A stretch of DNA of 64,000 nucleotides from Gari tellinella (GCA_922989275.2 OV277857.1:8928001-8992000); one strand, 5' to 3'; shown: positions 33,401 to 48,400, counted from the stretch's first letter. Notes: a model not told the origin generated them from the letters alone. A program made the numbers and translations.

Positions 33401-36400
33401 GTTTTGCAGAGATATAAAATTGTTTTGCAAAGGGTTTTGCAGAGATATGAAAGTGTTTGGCAGAGATATAAAAGGGTTTTGCAGAGATATGAAAGAGTTT
33501 TGCAAAGTGTTTTGCAGAGATATGAAAGTGTTTTGCAGAGATATAAAAGTGTTTTGCAAAGGGTTTTGCAGATATATGAAATGGTTTTTAAAAGGGTTTT
33601 GCAGAGATATGAAAGGGTTTTGCAGAGATATAATGGAGAATGTGTTGGAAATGTTCAGGGCCCTGTATAATTTCAGCTGATGTCTGCCAAGGACACTGTC
33701 AAGGTGATGATAGATCACATGACCAACCCGGACTCCGGTACCCACTTCCCTCTTAAGAAAGGTGAGTGGGCTATTGTAACACCAACTCAGTTTCCCCAGA
33801 GACATTCCTACCCTATCATGGTTCTGGGGCTTAATTGCCATAGGGAATGTTTTCTGTTCATTAGGCCAAAATTATCCCCATTGCCAAGAACTAAAAGGAA
33901 GGCAGGTCGATGGTTTTGATCCCAATCGCTGCTCGCAACAAATGAGATTAGCCGAAATCATCTTCCTGAAACCATCATCATCTCATCTCATCCCTCATCA
34001 TTCACTGGCGCTATATGACATATTTGTGTTGCAGTGCCGTAAAACCCAATTCATTTATCCATCCATTGGAGACCATGATGAGAGGGCTCCTTTACACATT
34101 TTTTACCCTAGTGATGAGTATACTCATAAATTTACAAACATTGTACCTGTGTTTAGTACAGTTGTCCTATGCAAACAGTGTAGACCCTGATCAGAGGGCT
34201 CCTTAAGGAGCCTTCTGATCAGGGTCTGCACTGTTTGCTATATTGCAATACATTGACAAAAACAATCCGAAATAGTAAATAATTGACTAAACTAAATTGG
34301 AAACTGGAATGGAGGAGAGAATTAAGAAGGGTTTTTTTTTCTTTTCTTTTTTTATCGGATTTAAAAAAAAAATCTACATAAAGTTACACTACCTCCTGTA
34401 TTTAACACTATCAGTGGACATACATGTGATAACTACCGGCGGCAGGGTGTTCATACCGTTTTGAGAGGCTTTGAGCCGTCTACCTGAACGGCAGACGATT
34501 CCTACCGTTATGAATTTTCCACAGCATACCTTTTTTTTTCTAAACACATTCTTATCTTTAACTCGTAAAATCAGCCTCGGCAAGCCCCGCCATGTAAACA
34601 ATACACAGGTTCAGAGGTCAAATCAGGTCACGCTGTTTGACGGTGCACTATACTACAGTAGCCAATCAGAATAAAGATAGCTTCTACCTATAACCAATGA
34701 CATTTAAGCCAAAAGTAAGGTGCTTTGTACCGGTATGTAAACACACAAAATCACACATGGCTCGATAAATCCAGTGCTGGGAGATAAGCAATTACGTAAT
34801 CCAACATCCATGCCAAACTGTATTTTCCCCATTAGAAGCCAACCTTGAATACACACGTGTCATAATTTCTGTTTTGACACCCAACTGGTAAAATCGCCGA
34901 CTGGCTACACAAGTGTCACTGTGTTCTGAGAATTTCTTTGGTGATATACCACAGGGGGGCATGGACAAATTTAAAATGTATCCTGTAACTATGATAAAGT
35001 CTTATTATAGTAGGCTGTCGTTTCCCTATTTTTGTGTTTCAGGCCCTTGTGGCCCACATTCTGAACAGGTCGCGAAGCCGCGACAACATCAAAGACGGTG
35101 ACCGTCTTCAACCCTAGTGACAAGTATACATGTAGATCAAAGGGTTAAGATTATGGTCACCGTCTTCAAGTTTATGTCAATTACAGTGTCAAAACTGCAG
35201 CTGCAGATTTTATCGTGTAAGATATATATCTAGATAAATATTATAAGTGAACCCATAGCTAGGTCATTGAATCAAAATGGGCGGGGCTCCTCATTTGAAC
35301 ACATTGTGTGTAAATCGTGTCTGAGTAACTCAGTATGAAAAGTATCATATATAGAGAGGATAATTGTGGATGCTATTAGAGGCAAACATTCAAGGTGATT
35401 ATCTGATATGATCTATTTTAGACTTTTTACTGTCATCTTAATCAACCTTTTTAGGGGTATGGGAAAGCATCAGTAGTTTAGATATGCCGAAGTTCCGCCA
35501 TATTGGCATAAGTTTTACTTGTAGTGGTACGTTTCAACATTGATCTCAATGTAGGACCAAACATTTTCTTTTTTTTAAAAATCGAATTCTTGGGCCACTG
35601 GAAAAAAAAAAAAAAATTTTGCTGGCCAAAGACTTGGAAGAAATACCGTTCTCATTACATTTGCAAACATATATATGCAAACAGTGCAGACCCTGATCAG
35701 AGGCCTCTGATCTGTGTCTTCACTGTTTCCTAATTAAGACCAGGATTTATTAAACTACCAAGAATTGCAAGTAGACTGGTTCATGTTTTGGTAACTAAAC
35801 TGATTCACAAGGGAACCTAATAAACAACAATATTTTCTCAGTGTTGAAAGAGTTAAAAATGTGAAAAGGTGTATTTATTAAGCTACATTTATTTTATTTA
35901 ACCCTTTTTATGCTTTCAAAGCTGTTATTAAAGATGTTAATATATTATACTTAGAATTAAATTAAATATTTAACCCTTTCTTTTATAGATCCTTTACAGT
36001 ATTTCGTACATGTGGATGTTTAAAGGAAATTAAAGCAGGCAGAAAGTACAGCAGAATATATGCTTTACTTTCAGCCTTCTTCAAACAGCTAGGATGTAGG
36101 AGAATTTTCCTATTGATCTTTATAAGGTTAGAGTAGAATCATGGACAAGCAATTGCTATAAAGGAAATGGTTAAATGCCTACAAATATAACATTTGTTAG
36201 TATATCTTCTGATGTATTCCACAAACCTTTCATATAGCTCTAATTACCATTTTCATCCTGTTTCTCAGTGTTATTTAACAATTTAATGGAATAGACAACT
36301 GACACACCCGAGAAAGTCATAGTTTTCCTATTTTATGGATAAAATACCTATATATGGCTAATATGCCCGTTTTTGCAAATCTACCTGACAAATGTCAAAT

Positions 36401-39400
36401 CTACCTGAGAAAATGTTCAAATCTACCTGACAGACCAGTGAGGGTTATCACATGTATGAGTGGATCATTATCTGAGTGCAGATTTTCGGCCCCTTTCCCC
36501 AAGCAAAAAAGTATACAGTACTTTTTCCCAAAAAATGTTTGGTACAAATTCCCCAATTCTTAAAAAAACCCACTTGTTTTGCCTTGATATTGTTGAAATT
36601 GATGTGCTAATTTCCCCCTCAAAGACACATTTCATGAAATTTCCCTGTCTGAAGACCCTTGCCACTTTTCCTCAAAAATCATGAAAAAATGGCTGTAAAG
36701 GCATGCTATGACGCCTGTGGTGAAGAAAGTGAAAAAAAGAATATGTTTGTGATATTTTAGGTGACAAGGTGGCATGTATGATCAACAATCTTGGAGGTCT
36801 ATCAGTACTAGAAATGAACATTCTAGCCAACGAGACTATCAAATACCTAGGTAAGAACAGAACTCAAGATAAGGGTGCTGTATTCCAGATACTAATGTCC
36901 TTATGTTTCCACCAAACTCTATGTTGTTGCTACTTATTAGCAATGTCTTGAAGAAACAATTCTAATGAGTGGTCACAACATGGGGTTTGGTGGAAACATA
37001 AAGGAGATAAAAGTGGAAAAAGTGGAAATGGTACTCTTTTTATTTTATCTGGAGTCCTGTAAGATATGTACAGTAAAACCTCTCTATTACGACCACAAAA
37101 AAAAAGGTTTATTGATTGTACAAAAGACAGGTGACAGCTTAAAGCAAGGTGACAATAAAACAGAAACATCCTTTAAGAAACCATTTGTTAAAAAAAACTT
37201 AAAACAAGATATACCGGTAGCCTATAATAGGGGAAAGACTTAATAAATAGCACCATATTTTGTTATTCCCCTCTGCACTTTGTTGGGGCATTCTGACAAA
37301 GGTCAAGAACTTTTGGAAGTCATGGTCATGGTCTCATCAGGGGGCATATTTTTTTAGCTCACCTGAGCTCAGGATGAGCTATTGTGATCCCATTCCGCCC
37401 GTCGTACGTAGTACGTCGTATGTCGTCCGTTCACATTTTCAAACAACATCTTCTCAGAAACCACTGACCCGATTTCAACCAAACTTTGTCAGAAGCATCA
37501 GTGACAAGGGGGAACGAAATCTTGTTCAAAGATTTTGGCTAGAGTTATTCCCCTTGCTGTGGGACAAGGTTTTCTAACATGACCGTATAGACAACTTTTA
37601 ATGCAAAAGAAAATCTTAAAAAATCTTCTTCTTAGAAACCCAAAGGCCCAGACCTTTGATATTTGGTATGTATCAATTCCTAATGATTTTGTAGCAAGAT
37701 TGTTCAAATTTTGACCCTGGGTCCAAAAATGGCCCCGCCCTGGGGCTTATCAGTTTTTATTAGCTCACCTGAGCCGAAGGCTCAAGGTGAGCTGTTGTGA
37801 TCGCCCGCCGTCCGTCGTCCGTCTGTCCGTCCGTTCAAATTTACTTCAAGCGACAACTCCTCTGAAACCGCGAGTCTGAGGAAAAAACTAATTTGCTCAC
37901 GGTGTTCCTTGGATGCTTCTCTACAGAAATTGTTAAAATGAAACTTTAAAGTGGACTACTTATTGAAATTTATTAAAAAAAGTGAAAAACTTTAAACAAG
38001 TTTTTTGTAAAAAACCACTGTTCCCACACCTTAGATATTGCATGAATAGTATCTTCTACTAAATCACTTTCAAAATTGTAAAAAATCAAAACCCTAGGAT
38101 CAAATTTGACTCAACCCTGGCCATATCAGTGCTTTTTGATGCAGGTCTGACAGTAAAAACTCTCTAATGATCCGTTTTATACAGACGCATTGTATCTTCC
38201 AGGCTAAGAAGCTACCCTTATACTAAATGCAACATTTTTGCAAACAGTTTGGATCCAGGTCAGATGCCACATAATGCTGCATCTAATCTGGATCTAAACT
38301 ATTTGCCACTCATTTACATATTTTCTTATATTTAGAAAATATAAGTTATTATTTTTTACATATTTCACATACAAACATTTGGAGCAGACAACAGTTCAGC
38401 ATAATAATAGTCATTTCTCTCTGAGACCGTCTCCAATTGCATAACTGACCCATAGCTAGCTCTGAACTCAGGTCACTGAGATACATAACAGAAATGAAAG
38501 TGATGTCTGCTATTTTATGCTCAAGCACAACTTAGTTCGAGGCATATTACTTTTGGTCTGTCTGTTTGTTTGTTTGTGTTTTGTTTGTTTCTGTCTATCA
38601 GTCCACAATTAATTCTTGGCCATAAACAGTATGGATCCAGGTCAGATGCCACATAATGCTGCTTCTAATCTGGATCCAAACTATTTGCCACTCATTTACA
38701 TATAGTTTCTTATATTTAGAAAATGTAAATAATGATATTTATTAACCTATTAACCCATACATATTCTTTTTTATGTCTTTAATTTATTCTTCCACAGAAG
38801 AAAATATTTCACTTTATACAGTCATTGTTGTCTTTAACAATTGCTTCAAATGACATCTCCTCATATACCGCTGAAAAGATTTCAACCAAACTTTACACGA
38901 ATGTTCCTTGGGTCAAGTTCTTTCAAAATTGTTCAAAGAATTAAAAACAATGTAGAACTCTGGTTGCCATGGCAACCAAGTGAAAAAATAAGGAAATCTT
39001 AAAAAAAATTCTTGTCTGAAACTACAAGGGCCAGATCTTAGACATTTGTCACATAGCATCATCTACAGGTCCTCTATCAAACTACAAACTATGCCCCTGG
39101 GGTCAAAATTGGCCCCGCCCAGGGGGTCACAGTTTAACATAGAGTTATATAGTGAAATTTTCAAATGTCTTCTCCTCTGAAACTAATATGGCCAGAGCTT
39201 TGATATCTGGCTTGGTGACACTTTTAGATGTCCTATACCAATAAGGTTCAAATGGTTCTGGTCGATTGCATATCATCTACAGGTCCTCTATCAAGTTTGT
39301 ACAAATTATGCCCCTGGGGTCAAAATTAACCCCACTCCGGGGGTCACAGTTTTCATACGTCTTCTTTTCTGAAGCTAATATAGCCAGAGCTTTGATATTC

Positions 39401-42400
39401 GGCATGGTGTTACTTCTAGATGTCCTTTATCTATTTTGTTCAAATGGTTCCAGTCTGTTGCATATGTAGGTCACAGGAGCTAAAAATAGATTTTTTCAAT
39501 GGAAACTTAAAAAAAATCTTCTTGTCTAGAACCCTAGTACCCTGATCTTAGATATTTGGAACATAGCATCATCTACAGGTCCTCTATCAAGATTGTTCAA
39601 ATTATGCCCCTCGGGTAAAAAATGACCCCGTCCTGGACTTAAATCATTATCTCCATTTTGATGTACAGCTATTCTCAGGTGAGCGACAGGTTAGGAAAAC
39701 CTTTAAAAATCTTCTTCTCTGAAACTGTATGGCCTAGATCATTAATATTTGACATGAAGCTTTGCCTTATGGTCCTCTACCAAGATTGTTCAAATTATGA
39801 CCCCTGGGTCAAAATTGGCCCCGCGCCGGGGCTTATCAGTTTTACATAGACTTTTATAGGAAAACTTTTAAAAATCTTCTTCTCTGAAACTGTAGAGCCC
39901 AGATCTTTAATGTTTGACATATAGCTTTTCCTTGTGGTCCTCTACCAAGATTGTTCAAATTTTGACCCCAGGGCCAAAAATGGCCCCGCCCTGGGGCTTA
40001 TCAGTTTTTCATAGGAAAACCTTTAAAAATCTTCTTCTCAGAAACCGTATGGCCTAGATCATTAATATTTGACATGTAGCTTTGCCTTATGGTCCTCTAC
40101 CAAGATTGTTCAAATTATGACCCCCGGGTCAAAAATGGCCCACCCCGGGGCTTATCAGTTTTACATTGAATTATATAGGAAAACCCTTAAAAATCGTCTT
40201 CTCTGAAACTGTAAGGCCCAGGTCTTTAATATTTGACATATAACTTTGCCTTGTGGTTCTCTACCAAGATTGTTCAAATTATGACCGGCCGGGCCAAAAA
40301 AGGCCCTGCCCTCGGGCTTATCAGTTTTTTCATTGGAAAACCTTTAAAAAACTTCTTCTCTGAAACCGTAAGGTCCAGATCATTTATATTTTACATGCAG
40401 CTTTGCCTTATAGTCCTCTACCAAAGTTGTTCAAATTGTGACCCCGGGTCAAAATTGGCCCAACCCGGGGCTTATCAGTTTTACATAGATTTATAGGAAA
40501 ACCTTTAAAAATCTTCTTCTCTGAAACTGTAAGGCCCAGATCTTTAATATCTGACATATAGCTTTGCCTTGTGGTCCTCTACCAAGGTTGTTCAAATTAT
40601 GACCCCCAGGCCAAAAATGGCCCCGCCCTCAGGCTTATTAGTTTTTCATAGGAAAACCTTTAAAAAATCTTCTTGTCTGAACCCGTAAGGCCCAGATCAT
40701 TTATATTTGACATGTAGCTTTGCCCCTATATGGTCCTCTACCAAGATTGTTCAGATTATGACCCCTGGATCAAATTTGGCCCCGCCCCGGGGCTTATCAG
40801 TTATATCAACTATATCAAAATGTTGTCTTGCCCAGTCAGCTTCTATGGTACAATGTCTCAGGTGAGCGAAATGTGGCCCTATGGGCCTCTTGTTTTATAA
40901 ACTCATCTTAAGTGGTTATATATATAAAATTGCATATATATTTCTTGTATTACAGAAGGTACTATTGGTGCATCAGTGGACAGAGCTTACTGTGGTTCCT
41001 TTGTAACCTCCATAGAGATGCCAGGACTGTCGATCTCCCTGCTACATCTGAATGACACATTCATAAGATGCCTCGGTGGGTATAATTGTGATATATTTGT
41101 ACTGTTTTAACCCTTTGACCCGAGATAATGACTACAGCAATCCTTTACAAGCAGTGTACCTGTGAAGAATACACCTGTCCTATGCAAACAGTGTAGACCC
41201 TGATCAGAAGGCCCCTAAAGGAGCCCTCTGATCAGGGTCTGCACTATTTGTAACATTGAAATATAGGGTGAAATTAATCCTTTGTAGTCAATAATGGATT
41301 GCAACTTGAATAGAAACTAGATATGTCCGGGGACATTATTTTTGAAGTTTCAGAGAGGAATGAGTTAATTACTTTATAGAAATGCCTTTACGTTTCCATA
41401 CATATTCCTCTTAGAAATACTTTCGATATCCCTAGACATACAGAGGTAGGTGGCCTATTGTTTTTCTCCAAACTTTCAATCTAGTCAATTGATCTAGATT
41501 GGTTTCCATGCAACAACTAGATGGTATGATCTCAAGAAAATTTGGTGTGCACATGGCTATGCATATTGATAGGTCTTTGATCAAGTTCAAAACCCTGCAA
41601 TCAACCAACCCTGGCTTTTTAGAAATATTTGATCAGGCTTTGGTTTCCATGAAACAAGTGGTGTGATCTCAAGAAATTCAGTGTGCACATGCATACCTCA
41701 TTGACCTATCTCGGATCAACTTTAAAACCCAGATCATGATTCCATTTGGCAATGGTGTTGTGGTCTTTTGCATCTAGAAATATCAGATAATGCTTATATT
41801 ATACTATTATGACATCTCTTATGTTGTTATAAATTCAGATATATTTCCTATATTGCTATGCCTTTAATATTCAGTTGCTGTATCACTTATATGGATATTA
41901 CATCTCTGTAGAGATATAGCTCTTATATTACCTATCTTGTCTATTTAGTTATTGTATCTATCATATTGTTATACATTTATACCTGTATTTAAAAAAAAAA
42001 TTAAATTGTTATAACATCTTTACCATATTTAGATGTTGAATCTTGTATTGGCAATGCATCTCTGCATGTTATAGCTCATAATTGCTATTACAGTAAATCT
42101 TCTCTATTACAACTGCTAAAACAAAGACTTATTGATTGTTTAAAAGGCAGATGACAGCTTTAAGCAAGCTGACAATAAAACAGAAAGCTCCTGAAAGAGC
42201 TTTCTTTTTTACTGTTACCTTGCTTTAAGCAGTCACCTGTTGTAAACACGTGATATTAAACACAATTTAGTGGTCATAATAGAGCGGTTTAACTGTATAT
42301 GTGTTACTCCAGATGCCCCGACATCTGCTCCTGCCTGGCAGGTTCCCCTGCTAGCCAAGGGCCAGTCTGTGAGACAGACACCAAAACCAATGCTACCAGT

Positions 42401-45400
42401 GGAAAGTTCAAGCTCCGGCTCTACAGCTGCTAGTGGTGTTAGTGTTTCCAAAGGTAACAAGCAAGTATTAAACCTTATAGTGCTGGAACCAGATATAGAC
42501 TAAAATAGTTAAATCTTTCTGTCACGACCACTAAAAAAGAAAGCTAGTGATTTATATAGAATACTGGTGACAGCTTAAAGCAAGATGACAGTAAAACAGA
42601 AAGCTCAAAGCTCCTAAAGGAGCTTGTTGTTTAACTGCCACCTTGCTCTTCGCAGTCACCTGTCTTAAACACCCTATAACTCACATCACTTAGTGGTCAT
42701 AATAGGGAGCTTTTAATGTTAACCCATTACCCCATAAATAAGCCTTTTCACGCTTTTAATTTATTCCTCCACAGAAGAAAGTAATTCAAATTTATTAAGT
42801 GATGAATAAATTCGATAAGAAATATTTTCTTTTTCCTAGCATATTATAGCTTAAAGCAGTTTGAAAGTAAAGCAGAATGTGCCTTAAGGCACATTCTGCT
42901 TTGCTTTCAACCTGCTTTAAGTGGTAACCTATCTTCAAAACTTGAATCAGGCTATGGGGTAATGGGTTAATATATCCTAAAATTCAAACAGTGTTGATCC
43001 AGATCAGATGGCTCCAGAATAACCTTCTGAATACTGGAATTGGATACATACATCATGATGATGGTTCTAGAATAGGGTTTTAAGATCATCTTTTGAGGAC
43101 AAAATGTCAGTGTCCAAAGTTTGGATTCAGCTGCAATGTTTAGTTTTCATTAATCAATACCTTATAATTATTCGTTTTCACTTCTTAGTTGCAGAGAGAT
43201 ATGTAATTGTTTGTGGAATTCTTTGTTTTTCAGCGGAAGGGGATCAAGTATATGACATTTTACAGAATATCGTAGATCGACTAGTAGAGAATAAGGATAA
43301 ACTGAATGCCCTTGATACTGACAGTGGAGATGGAGACACAGGCTCTACAGTAGCTAGAGGGGCAGAAAGTAAGAAATGAATAGGGAGTTTATAAACCAGC
43401 ATAGATCCTGATAAGGGGGGTACAGTAAAGCCTCTCTATTACAAACACTTATTGGTGTATATTTCAACAGGTATCTGAAATCATTAAATTGCTCTTCTCT
43501 ACTCCTTGGATCTCTACGGGCATTGATAAAAGATAATTTAGTCCATATGACATGGTCACTCTTTAACCCATTACCCCACAAATACGCCTTTTACGCCTTT
43601 AATTAAAAAACCCACTGAAGAATTTGTAACATGAGATATATTTTCTAACTCCTAGCAGATGATCTCTTCATGCTGCTTTAAGTGATCACCTGTCTTCAGA
43701 TCTAGAAACAGCTACATGTATGGTGTAATTGGTTAATAACTTGAAATATTAGGTAAGAACAATTTTACAATTTTATTTTATCTTAATCCCCAATTTGGAA
43801 TATTTATGTCTTCATTGTTAATAGAAGCAGTCAACAATTCTTGGAGGTGAAAGTTGTCTTAGCAATCAGAGAGTTAAACCCTTCACTGCCTTAACCCCAA
43901 GAGCAATGGCCATTTGCTAACAGTTTGGATCCTGATCAGTCAGTGTGTAATGCAGTGTCTGATCAGGATCCAAACTGTTTTACAGTCATCTCATTATTTC
44001 TTATGTCACAATACCTAAAATTTAAATAGCAGAAATAAAAACAGACGACGATTGTTTAAAATTTATGACATCATGGCAGTGAAGGGGTTAAAACTGCTGC
44101 AGAGATGATAATGTTACTTGTTGTTTCAGAGATACGGGAGCAGTTGGGTACTAAGGAGAGCCCTGGCCTGGCAGTAGGAAATCCTTCACAGTTGGCCCTA
44201 CAGCTAGCCAGTATTGCAGAGTCTGTAATGGGAGGGTCATCAGGTGGGGTAGGTAGCTTGGCCTGGCAGTAGGAAACCCTCCACAGTTGGCCCTACAGCT
44301 AGCCAGTATTGCAGAGTCTGTAATGGGAGGGTCATCAGGTGGGGTAGGTGCATGGCCTTTGAACAGAGTGACTACTGGTAGTCTAAATATTTGTCTTTGA
44401 GGACCCGGCCAAAACTATTAGGAAGAAAAACTCTAGAGCCGAGATATGCCTTTATATGTTTTGTTTTTGTGTCACCTGCTGTAGGCCTCTGTCTGCGAGT
44501 ACATCCATCCTTCTGTCTGTCTGTCACGTCTGACATGCTTTTTGTGTCACACTTTTATTTTTGACTATAACTCATGTTCTACTGCAGCTTTTAAGATGAA
44601 ACTTCATTAATGGAAAGAGCTTGACAAGTGGAAGTGTTTTTTCACAAGGTTCATAACTCATGTTATCATGCAATACTGAGAGTTATTCCCCTTTTCCACA
44701 TTTTATTTTCCTGAAGATTTCTTCAGTTGTACTGAAGAGTTTGATAAGAAATTGCATTTATGAAAAGAGATTGATGAGTGAAAGAGTCTTGTACAAGGTA
44801 CATGACTCTTGCATCAATACTGTGAGAGTTATACTCCTTTCGTTTACAGCAGATAACTTTTTCTATAATGAAGCTTTTTCATTTGGCTGTAACTCTTGTT
44901 TAACCCGTTAGCCCAAAACCTGTTTCTAGTTTTGAAGATATGTGACCACTTAAAGCGAGTTGAAAGTAAAGCAGAATGTGCCTTAAGGCACATTCTGCTT
45001 TACTTTCAGCCTTCTTAAAGCTATTATAAGCTAGAATATAGAAACTATTTTGTATGAGTTTTATTTGTGACAGTATAAATTGGAACTATTTTCTTCAGTG
45101 TATGAATTAATTAAAAGCGTTAAAAGGCGTATTTATAGGGTAATGGGTTAACAGTTGCATGCTGACAGGTGACACATGTGTTCCGAGGAACACCCTGCTA
45201 GTTCTAAGACCTATAGTGAAGGGTTCATATGTTTGTAATGTTTGGAGGTTTATTTATTTGTAATGCTTCTTACTCGTTGAAGGCTAACTGTGAAACCGTT
45301 TTACATATAGAGGATAATTGTTTTTTTCAGTGTAAGATATAGAGGATCTTGTATGAGTGCTCATTATTTATCATTTTTAATAAACGAGTTGACTAAAATA

Positions 45401-48400
45401 ATATGACGCGAGCCTTGGCGAGCGTCATATTCATTTTAGTCAACGAGTTTATTAAAAATGATAAATAATGAGCACGAATGTAAGATTCTATTTATCACAT
45501 AACAAGTTTAAGCACCTATTAAATTGATTGAAGCCGTAGTTTGTGGACCCTCCGCTATATAGAATTTCCGCCAAAAATTACGTTGTTTACGTTAACGTCA
45601 TAGTAAATGACGTCATCTGGCGTCCCGCTACATGCAGCGCTTGTGGGCGAACAAGTTGGGCCGGAGCCCAAAAAACGATATTCCACTAGTGGATTACGAT
45701 ATTTATACAATCGCTTTATGCAACTCCCAGACCGCAAATTATGTGATAAAGAAATTTAATCCATTGAGTGAACATCAGACGTTATATAACAGTCTGATGT
45801 TCATGAAATGGATTAAATTCGATCTTATACTGAAAAAATACAATTATTCTATTTATTTATGCTTTTAAGCCACTTTTTAAACGAAATTGTTCGACAATTG
45901 AGAAAGCGAAAGTAAATGATTTACCCCGTGTTGAGCCCCAACTTTATAATCGAACACATTTTCGAAACAGTTTCCCATACAATGACGTCACTTATTTATT
46001 GATTTGACGTCATCAGAATTACTTCGTTGCTCCCGAGTTTGGATTCGTGCTCTTCCGGTGAGTAGTTCGCGACAAATCAGACTGCCGGAATTTAACGATA
46101 AGACACTATTGACTATGATTCTTGGGGAGCCCTACGGGGAAAATTCATAATAAAAGCGATTGGTGATAATCCACTGCAGTGGATTACCAAGTGATAATCC
46201 ACTGCTATTTCGTGGTAATCCACCGAAAAGCATAAATAAAGAGCTATAATAGAGAAATGTTCAAACATCTTATCCTCTCAAACTAATATAGCCAGAGCTT
46301 TGAGATTTGGCATGATGATACTTCTAGGTGCCCTTAACCATTAATGAAGATGTGGTAATGGTCTGTTGCATATCTAGCTTTTCAGTGAAAACTTAACACA
46401 TTTTCCTGACTGAAACCCTAGTAGACAGCTTAGATATTTGGCACATAGTATGATATGCACTTCCTATATCAAGATTGTTCAAAGTATGCCCCTATCTAAG
46501 CTCTGACATAAACCATTCTCTCCGTTTTATCAATTATTCTTAGGTGAGGGAAATATGGCCCAAGGACCTCTTGATCTGTTCCTATTAGCGTTCAACAAGT
46601 TTATTTTAACCCATTACCCTAAAGCTTATTTCTAGTGTTGAAGCTAGGTGGCCACATTTAACCCTTTACCTGATAGCCTATTTCTAGTATTGAAGATAGG
46701 TGACCACTAAAAGCAGGCTGAAAGTTAAGCAGAATGCGCCAGAATGCGCATTCTGCTTAACTTTCAGCCTGCTTTAAGCTATCATGTGCTAGAATATAGA
46801 AAATATTCCCTATAATATATATTCATGACTGATTAAATTGGAACTATTTTCTTCAGCAGAGGAATAAATCATATTCGCTAAAAGGCGCTTCTATTTGGGA
46901 AAGGGTTAGAGCAGGTTGAAAGGAAAGAAGAGAGGGCCTTAAGGCGCATTCTGCTTTACTTTCAGCCTGCTTTAAGCTACCATCTGCTAGAATGTAGAAA
47001 ATATTTTGTATGATCTTTATTTGTGACAGTTAAATTGGAACTATTTTCTTCAGTCGAGGAATAAATTAAAGGCGTAAAAAGGTGTATTTATTGAGTAATG
47101 TATTGTACATGTATATATATTACTATGTATATATGTTGCATGGGCTGGTGGCCTAGAAGCAATAAAATATTTGTCATTGTCATTGTGTTAATTGTTCTCT
47201 CAGCCATCTGTTTATTCTGACAGCTATACAGTCTGTTCTTTACGGCGGCAGCCACGGCTCTTCAGAAGGAAGTGACGGCCATGTCCTGGTTACAAGCCAT
47301 GATCAGTGGGATGAACGCAATACAAAAGTAATGTACAACTCTGCTGTTGTAAAAACTCTGAAAACCTACTGTGATTTTTTTCTTCATTTATGAATGGGTC
47401 CGGAACCCATTAGATTGTGAAAAAAATTGCGTTGTTTTACTCAAAATTGTGAACAAAAGTAGCAGGCTTTTGCTGATACTGTGACAAGAAAATGTGGACC
47501 AAGAGAAAAAAAAACTTGTTATTTCCTGCAAAATGGTGGGGAATTTAGAAGGAACTGATATTTTGTGAAGACAAACACTTTTATAATTAAGCCAGTAGAG
47601 TAGGGAGGACTTAAACCATATTTTTTATTAAAAGTGCCTTTTGGAATTGTGAATCTATTTGGGTCCCTTCTGAATTGTGAAGGGTCCTTTAATGGGTAAT
47701 AGATATAGAAGGAAAAGAATCGCTGACATAACACTCCCGGACTGAAAGAAAGTTTCCACCCTTGGTCCTATAGAAATGCCTTTTTATCATTTGATGGTTT
47801 GAAAGACATGACAGCTTAACCCTTTACCCAATAGAAACACCCTTTAGCAAATTTAATTTATTCCTCCACTAAAGAAAATAGTTCCACTTTATACAGTCAT
47901 GAATGTGTATCCTAAGAAATAGTTTCTATATTTTAGCAGAAGATAGCTTAAAGCAGGATGAAAGTAAAGCAGAATGTGCCTTATGGCACATTCTGCTTTA
48001 CTTTCACCCTGCTTTGAGAGGTTACCTGTCTTCAGAACTATAAACAGGCTACAAATGGCCTACAATCAGTCACAATCCATGCTATTCAATGACTGGTCTA
48101 TTACTTCGACTTTGAATGAAACTTTTAAAGTTTTTTAAAATTCTGTGAAAATGGAAAGATGCTTAACCCATAACCCCATAAATACTCCTTTTAACACATT
48201 TCATTTAGTCCTCCACTGAAGAAAATAGTTCACAATTATACAGTCAAAAATATGTAACAAAAATATCAAATGTATTCTAGCAGATGTTAGCTTAAAGTAG
48301 GCTGAAAGTAAAGAAGAATGCACCTGTCTTCAAAAGCAGAAACAGTTTATAGGGTGAGGGGTTAACAGTTCTAGCAATGTGTGAATTTATTTTGTGGTTG

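Noticed and set aside
33015..33841. Long overlapping reading frames on both strands (221 and 253 codons) with KGFCRDI / LQNPFIS repeats
   Set aside because: They are translations of a 21/12-bp minisatellite whose unit lengths are multiples of three.
44244..44249. Donor GTGGGG at 44244 for TKFC exon 12
   Set aside because: It gives the wrong phase for exon 13; donor GTAGGT at 44249 restores GGSSGG-LYSLFF.
47208..47223. Upstream acceptor CTCAG for TKFC exon 13
   Set aside because: It reads into TGA before the conserved LYSLFF; the acceptor at 47223 fits.
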